Positions 58,885-64,000 of a DNA stretch of 64,000 nucleotides are shown here, one piece after another. Both the position numbers and the translations under genes were made by a program. The stretch is from Adineta steineri. Taxonomy: Eukaryota > Rotifera > Eurotatoria > Adinetida > Adinetidae. The DNA is taken from positions 234,847 through 298,846 of the forward strand of contig CAJNOI010000115.1 of NCBI GenBank assembly GCA_905250115.1, read 5' to 3'. Numbering within the stretch: the stretch's first letter is position 1; the number at the start of each line of letters is the position of its first letter. Under the pieces are notes generated by a model. It did not search any database and was not told the DNA's origin. It saw nothing but the letters and a program-made list of their open reading frames with translations.

Positions 58885-60087
58885 GGATTAATTTTTTTTT
58901 CGTGTTTTCGAAAAATTTCAAAATATAATGTAAGAGTGTTTCTTCTATTATATATATATATATAAGAAAAAAGGTCAGGTCGGAGGAACAAATACAAAAG
59001 ACCGATTAATATGTTTGGTTTCCTGGTAATTGAGTCTGACAGCTGACTCAAATATTTCACAATTGAATGGCAACGATTGAATATTTCGGAGGTTGTCTGG
59101 TCTTGTAGGCAGATGTCTTTTGCTGTGTTTTGGCGCAAAAATAATAAAACTATTCTTTATAAGATTAATTTTTCATACATGAAAAAAAAAACAAGTCATA
59201 CGCTTATTGGCGTCTTTACTTTTTTCGATCCTGTTTGACCTTATTTATTACTTGGAGAAAAGAATATACCTTGAGTGGGAAAAAACCTACGAAAAAAGGA
59301 TCCAGTCAACCATACTTCCGTTTTGCGTCATATCTGACTATACCAATAGAATGTAATACTATTGAAATTACTAAGAAATTACCATGATATTATAATTCAG
59401 TACTTTTTATTTAATTTTTAATATTGCATATAATCAATAATTTATTTTAATTGATTATTTTAAGTGACACGCGTACAATGCAATATAAATGATTATTTTT
59501 CATGCATTCTTCTCATCTTTCTTTTTTTCTCTCGTCTATATTATAAATAGATTATATCAGCTTTATTTAATTAATATATCATGGAATCTATTTTTCAAAA
59601 AAAAAAAGATGATGGTAATTAAATTTCAAAATAATGATATTAATTATATTCTTTTCACGATAAAAAATGTCTTTTTCATGGGAGACATATGATAAGTCTA
59701 TTGAGTCTAATTTATCGGCATCAGATGTATTTTTTGTTCTATAGAATACAATTGAAATATGTGTCTTATATTTTTTCTATATCAATTAAACTGAAAAACA
59801 TCTAAATGATTTCTTCGTCTTCAGAGAACATTTGCAGTTAATTTGTTCTTGTTTTTATGTCTAATGTTCTGTCATAGGTTATATTGACATAAATAATTGG
59901 ATTTTGCACTTTCGTCTGTATTTCTTTTTTTTTCTGTCATGCATTTTCAATTCATTTTGACTAGTTAAGTGTTTGATATTTGGATTTATTAAGAAATAGA
60001 ATCAACATATGTGTAATGTAAAAGAATACGACGCATATATACACGTATCAAATAACCGTTAATATTCCGCGAAAAAGAAAGAAACGA
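58885..60087. other. Intergenic region, P450 promoter side
   Basis: About 1.2 kb. The first 250 bases upstream of the P450 (58885-59130) are richer in G+C and include a (TA)n run at about 58950-58963 and the near-palindrome TGAGTCTGACAGCTGACTCA at 59031-59050. The remainder, toward the RASL10-like 3' end, is featureless. Confidence 0.45.
59031..59050. promoter_or_regulatory. AP-1/MARE-like dyad upstream of the P450
   Basis: TGAGTC...TGACTCA forms an inverted pair around TGACAGC, about 150 bp upstream of the P450 start codon. TGACTCA is the AP-1/Maf half-site, and TGACAGC overlaps an antioxidant-response-like core (TGAC..GC). A stress- or xenobiotic-responsive site is plausible but unproven. 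Confidence 0.3.
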
Positions 60088-60798
60088 TTACATCACGCGA
60101 CAATGTTTGCCATGCTGTTGAAGCCGTCGTCGAGCTTGTTGTGCAGCTTGTTTAGCAACAGTATCTTCAGCTGTTTCTAACATATGACAAACTTCTTTAA
60201 ATAATAAAACTAAATGCCAATGATATTTAGCTGAACATAAAATCGTATTTGCTTTAAAATTTTTTTTAACATACTGTTGTATATCACGTGAATTATTTAA
60301 TGTTAAATTTGAAAATCGTAAATCTGTTGAAATTAAATCAATTTTATTTGCAACAACAATTACAGGTATATGTATATTTGACTGTTCATCATCATCATTA
60401 ATTATATCAGATGAACTATTGGTTTGTTGTTGAGAATAATAATTATTATAATTTAATCTAACACGAATTATGTCACGATAAATATTTTTTATATAAGTAA
60501 ATGTTTCTTCACGAGTTGTATCAAATACTAATAGAAATAAATGTGCACGACGAAAGCAATACATTCGTACCCATTCTTGTTGTGGATCAGTATTATTTGA
60601 TTCATCAAAACGTGGTGTATCAATTATACGTATATGAAATAAACGTTGACCATTAAATAATGATGTAAAATGATACGTTGCTAAACGTGTTGCTGAATAT
60701 GTTGAAGAATAATCATTGTACAACCATTGACGAACTATAGATGTTTTTCCAACAGCTTTATCACCTATAACAGCTATTTGTATAGGTTGATCGCACAT
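60088..60798 (-). CDS. RASL10: Ras-like small GTPase of the RASL10 group
   Basis: Single exon, 236 aa. The P-loop is IGDKAVGKTS; after it IVRQWLYNDYSSTYSATR matches RASL10A/B (IVRQFLYNDF). G3 is DTPRFDE rather than DTAGQ, as in RASL10, where the catalytic Gln is missing. QEWVRMYCFRRAHLFLLVFD and NKID (VVANKIDL) follow, then the diagnostic LCSAKYHWHLVLLFKEVC, which equals the ECSAKYNWHILLLF of vertebrate RASL10. The C-terminus CRVM is a CAAX-like box, preceded by a Lys/Arg/Gln-rich helix. An insertion of about 25 residues rich in Gln, Ser and Asp (QQQTNSSSDIINDDDEQSN) lies before G4. Intrinsic GTPase activity is probably low. Vertebrate RASL10 members are brain or tumour-suppressor-type GTPases; the rotifer role is unknown. 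Confidence 0.88.
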   Translation of the reverse strand: MCDQPIQIAVIGDKAVGKTSIVRQWLYNDYSSTYSATRLATYHFTSLFNGQRLFHIRIIDTPRFDESNNTDPQQEWVRMYCFRRAHLFLLVFDTTREETFTYIKNIYRDIIRVRLNYNNYYSQQQTNSSSDIINDDDEQSNIHIPVIVVANKIDLISTDLRFSNLTLNNSRDIQQYVKKNFKANTILCSAKYHWHLVLLFKEVCHMLETAEDTVAKQAAQQARRRLQQHGKHCRVM

Positions 60799-61738
60799 CC
60801 GCCGTTTTTTTTTTATTTGTCTGAAAAGAGTGTCACTTATTCAACTCATCTTATAATAAGTGTTCATGCCTGTAAGGCATATGAAGAAAAAGAAGATATT
60901 ATCGATTATTTTCATCATACGATATAACAAGAAGGGAAAAAAGAAATGTTCAACTAAAAAAAAAAAAAAGGCTATTTCTATTTTTTCCTCGTTCTTTTTT
61001 TTTCTCCTTTTTTTCATCTCAGTTTCCGGGAGTTTGTAAATGTTCTCGTCTGAGTAAGCACTACCATTCATTCATTCATTCATTCATGCACCGCAAGAAG
61101 TATTCATAAGCAAAAAATACTATTAGATTGATACAAAATCATGAATACAGAACGACGAAAACAGAATGTTGATAAATAATGGAGTCAGTCATCTTCTCGA
61201 TTCTCCGTTATTGTTTTGCCATTGGGCATGTATGTTGTTTTTTATGATTTTAGGATAAAAAAATCATTGTCTTCTATCCTATCAACATATCTATAATAGA
61301 GAGTATAATGATTCTCGAGTTGAATGATTCGTTTTGATCATATTCTAATGTGACTACGTCGTTTTTTACATCAAATGAGAGTTCCGTTCCTTTTTCTCCC
61401 TCGGGAGATGGAAATATATATATATATATATATATATAAAATGAAACGTCCAACTGTAATTACGGGCTTTACTTCATTTTACAGGAGAAAAAGGAAATTT
61501 CTATTTCCTTTGTATAGACTTCTAGAACTATGAGATGTTGGAATTGATTATTGTCAAAAAAGATTAATGAATATTCCTATGCTTTTTATAACAAGATAAA
61601 GGTGAAAGGATGAAAGAAATAAAAATTGAAAGAACCAACTATATATATATATTACTAATAGTATTACGATTAGATTAAAGATAAAAAGATTGATGTAAAA
61701 CAAACAAAAATGAAATCAATAGTACATCATCTTAAGAA
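60799..61738. other. Intergenic region (divergent promoters)
   Basis: About 940 bases between the minus-strand RASL10-like gene and the plus-strand small TM gene, so it must carry both promoters. It contains (ATTC)n at about 61067-61086 and an AT-dinucleotide run at 61413-61437. Simple-sequence open frames on both strands near 60950 are not genes. Confidence 0.45.
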
Positions 61739-62321
61739 ATGGATCAATCGACTGTTTCACAGGGTAGATAAAATCGATTTTACTTAATATATGTATTTAA
61801 AAAGAAAATCTATTCACTTAGATTCTAGTGCATCATTAAAATTTTTAATTGGTTTTGGTATTATAGGATTGATTTCAATGATATGCTTAATCATTTGTTG
61901 TTGTAGAACAAAAAATAAAGGTTTTCTTCTTCTTATTATTATTGTTCTAAAAGAGAATTGATATCAACTTTTTCTATAATAATATAGATCATAATGATCA
62001 TCAATCAAATACCAAACCAACTGAATCCTTTCAACAATTATATTTTACTAAAAAAACATCTAATCAAGTAAAAAATATCGTACAACCTACTATAGAACGA
62101 TGGTCATCAATTACTCAACCTTCAATGACATTCTATCGGTACAAAGACTTTTTTTTTCTAGCAAAAAAAAATTTAATTTATTAATGTATTTTATAAATAG
62201 TGTTTACATGCAAGATACTTATGATAATTATTATCAACCTGTCAACGAAGAACGTTTACGTTCATCTATTGAACAATCAAAAGCAATGGAATATGCTGGC
62301 CTTGAAATAATATTTTTTTAA
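61739..62321 (+). CDS. Small single-pass membrane protein, unassigned
   Basis: Four short exons, 61739-61763, 61822-61920, 61988-62138 and 62201-62321, give 131 aa. The start at 61739 (MDQSTVSQ) is used because the upstream ATG at 61710 is out of frame with exon 2. A type III-like topology: a short N-terminus, one TM helix (LKFLIGFGIIGLISMICLII), then a cysteine cluster CCCR next to the membrane that could be palmitoylated, and an 85-residue hydrophilic tail with tyrosines (DTYDNYYQPVNEERLRSSIE). Junctions preserve phase. I do not recognise the family. It is convergent with the tetraspanin gene (92 bp between stops), and the two could share a membrane role, but that is speculation. Confidence 0.65.
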
Positions 62322-62412
62322 ATTCTTGTTTTCTTTTTTATTATTTTAATATGAATACAAAGAAGAAGAATAATGAATGAAGAAAGTTCTGTTTAGTAAT
62401 TGATGTAAATGT

Positions 62413-63345
62413 TTATGTAGCAGTTCGTACTGGCACCACTCGATAACCTTCACCTAAAAGTCGAATAACAGCAGCTAATGCAATACAACTAATAACAGCT
62501 AAACAACTAGCTACAATTGTTATAAAACCTTGTTGTTGAATACGTTGAAATTTTTCTCCAACAATTATAGTATAACATCCACCTGTATTATATCGATTTA
62601 ATGGATTTGTAGTATTTCCAGATACATCAAGGCATAAATTATTTTCATTTGAACGATATTTTTCATTACAACAACTGATTGGTAATAGAACGGATGATGC
62701 ATAATGGGATGGATTTTTTTGAGAATTTGTTGTTCTTCCTTTTGTATTTCCTCCGTTTGAAGATGATGATGATGATGATGATGATCCAAAAATAGACGGT
62801 TGTCGACTTCGATAATCTTCAATTGGATCAACAAGGCCACAACATTGATGTTGTTTTTCTAAGTTTGCCATTTTAAGTGTATTATCAACAATAATGTTAT
62901 TACCAACAACGACATTATATTGTGTTTGATCTATTTCTTTAACTAAAGTATTATTTATTGATTTTGGCAATTGTCCACTTGAAATAGTAATAAATGACCA
63001 AATACTAAATATAATAAGACTAAGTGAACAGATTATTAATAAACCAGCAGCTACGATAGCATAAGTTCGATTAACTTTAATTAATCCAATTGTTAAAATA
63101 ATAAATGTTAATAATGAAAGAAAACCAAAAACAAGTATAAATGATGATGTTATATGAAGTGGATGTTGACCAATATCAATAAAATATCGAAGATGACCAA
63201 GAGCTAATCCACCATGTAAAAATAATATTGTACTAACAATAACTGAACCAACCATAGCAATACATAATGCTACACGAAATAAAGTTCGTTTAGCTATTGT
63301 TGATGGTTCAGTAGGAGTTGTTATTGTTACTAGATGAGTTACCAT
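62413..63345 (-). CDS. Tetraspanin-like protein, single exon
   Basis: 310 aa from the ATG at 63345 (MVTHLVTI); the open frame continues upstream to a GTG, which I do not use. Four TM helices: VALCIAMVGSVIVSTILFLH, a second and third (ILVFGFLSLLTFIILTIGLI, IVAAGLLIICSLSLIIFSI) and a fourth near the C-terminus (FITIVASCLAVISCIALAAV). The large extracellular loop holds the tetraspanin CCG motif (HQCCGLVD), a second CC (LPISCCNEK), a single C (NNLCLDV) and GGC, six cysteines in all. A nine-serine run, SSSSSSSSSNGGNTKG, interrupts the loop. There is no intron, which is unusual for a tetraspanin. Tetraspanins organise membrane microdomains; no partner is suggested here. Confidence 0.88.
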   Translation of the reverse strand: MVTHLVTITTPTEPSTIAKRTLFRVALCIAMVGSVIVSTILFLHGGLALGHLRYFIDIGQHPLHITSSFILVFGFLSLLTFIILTIGLIKVNRTYAIVAAGLLIICSLSLIIFSIWSFITISSGQLPKSINNTLVKEIDQTQYNVVVGNNIIVDNTLKMANLEKQHQCCGLVDPIEDYRSRQPSIFGSSSSSSSSSNGGNTKGRTTNSQKNPSHYASSVLLPISCCNEKYRSNENNLCLDVSGNTTNPLNRYNTGGCYTIIVGEKFQRIQQQGFITIVASCLAVISCIALAAVIRLLGEGYRVVPVRTAT

Positions 63346-64000
63346 TTTGATGTGTAATAACACAAATGAAATGAAATAAATGATTTGTACAAGTATCTTC
63401 TTCTTTTTTTTTTCATTTTGTTCAACCTTAATTAGATGAATAAGATTGATCGAACGAATTGTTTCTTTCTAATGAGCAACAGAATTTATTCATCTCAAAT
63501 TACAGAATGATAATCGATGATGCATCATAGAAGAACATACGAAAGTAAAATATATTGTAACAAAAAAAAGTAGATATTACATCATTCCAAAGTTTTTTTT
63601 TATTGTGTTATAACTTTAATGAACTACTAGACAGGGTGTGGGTGTGGGTGTTTGTGTTATATTCATCGCATACTCAGACCCACATCTATCGATGAACATA
63701 AGTATTTATTACAGCGCTAATAAAATAGCAACCATAGTATTCGAAAAGTAAATGTAGATATCAGCAAAAGAAATATTTATAATATAAAGTGGAACAGTGA
63801 CTAAACGTTGATCTTTTACTTATCTTTTAGTTTCTTAGAATATACTGCTGAAAACAAAGAAACAATAAATTGCGGGAGAACTGCTTCAATATATGAATTG
63901 ATTACAATTTAAGTAATAATTAGATATTTTATTTTATTTTATTTTTGAATATAAATATGATTCCCGTGTCCCGAAGGAAACGGGAGTGGACCAAACTCAA
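63346..64000. other. Right end of window, no gene
   Basis: About 650 bases: the tetraspanin promoter, then a telomere-like run GGGTGTGGGTGTGGGTGTTTG at 63634-63654, and a short stem CCCGTGTCCCGAAGGAAACGGG at 63963-63984. No coding sequence can be supported before the window ends. Confidence 0.45.

Noticed and set aside
58875-59138. 87-codon frame upstream of the P450 as a possible N-terminal exon
   Set aside because: The P450 already starts with a complete ER anchor at 58884 and the frame contains no suitable donor joining to it.
62598-62840. Histidine-rich antisense-frame ORF within the tetraspanin
   Set aside because: Alternative frame of the serine-repeat segment of a well-supported gene.

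Overview
The window is a gene-dense, AT-rich piece of eukaryotic nuclear genome. Genes sit on both strands, and most are split by short introns (about 45-70 nt) with GT donors and TTTNAG-type acceptors. The gene set is metazoan: MEF2, PRPF19, Rab35-like GTPases, a RASL10-type GTPase, 4E-BP, GPD2, a tetraspanin, rhodopsin-like GPCRs and a CYP3-clan P450. Other traits point to a bdelloid rotifer (Adineta/Rotaria type): secreted NHL-repeat proteins, a fungal-type NCS1 nucleobase permease that animals normally lack, acceptor-like AGs just upstream of several start codons (bdelloids use spliced-leader trans-splicing), and short runs of the bdelloid telomere-like motif TGTGGG. The species assignment is inference.

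Layout. 1-4.4 kb: two secreted NHL-repeat genes (minus strand) with a small secreted gene between them. 6.3-8.7 kb: an NMNAT with an N-terminal signal peptide, convergent with a small secreted charged protein. 10.7-19.8 kb: NCS1 permease, membrane-anchored carboxylesterase and mitochondrial GPD2 (12 coding exons), all plus strand. 20-23.3 kb: MEF2 with a long, simple-repeat-rich 5' region. 26-30.3 kb: a small membrane protein and an orphan GPCR (minus). 30.3-34.4 kb: gene-poor. 34.4-39.2 kb: a head-to-tail pair of Rab35-like genes and a second orphan GPCR. 40.3-45.6 kb: PRPF19, a CD225/dispanin-like gene and a secreted YbaY-like plus Kunitz protein. 47.5-49.9 kb: an array of diverged repeats with nested inverted copies and an insertion. 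51.4-55.1 kb: a membrane-anchored cupin/JmjC-like protein and 4E-BP (minus). 57.3-63.3 kb: P450, RASL10-like, a small TM protein and a tetraspanin.

The genes do not form one pathway; this is an ordinary animal chromosome segment. I joined exons by hand wherever splice sites, phase and protein family all agreed. Several genes are missed or truncated if single ORFs are read alone: 4E-BP, the CD225-like protein, the cupin protein, PRPF19, GPD2 and the small TM protein at 61.7 kb. The least ordinary items are the NCS1 permease (probable horizontal transfer), the YbaY-Kunitz fusion, the signal-peptide NMNAT and the repeat array with degenerate hammerhead-like cores.
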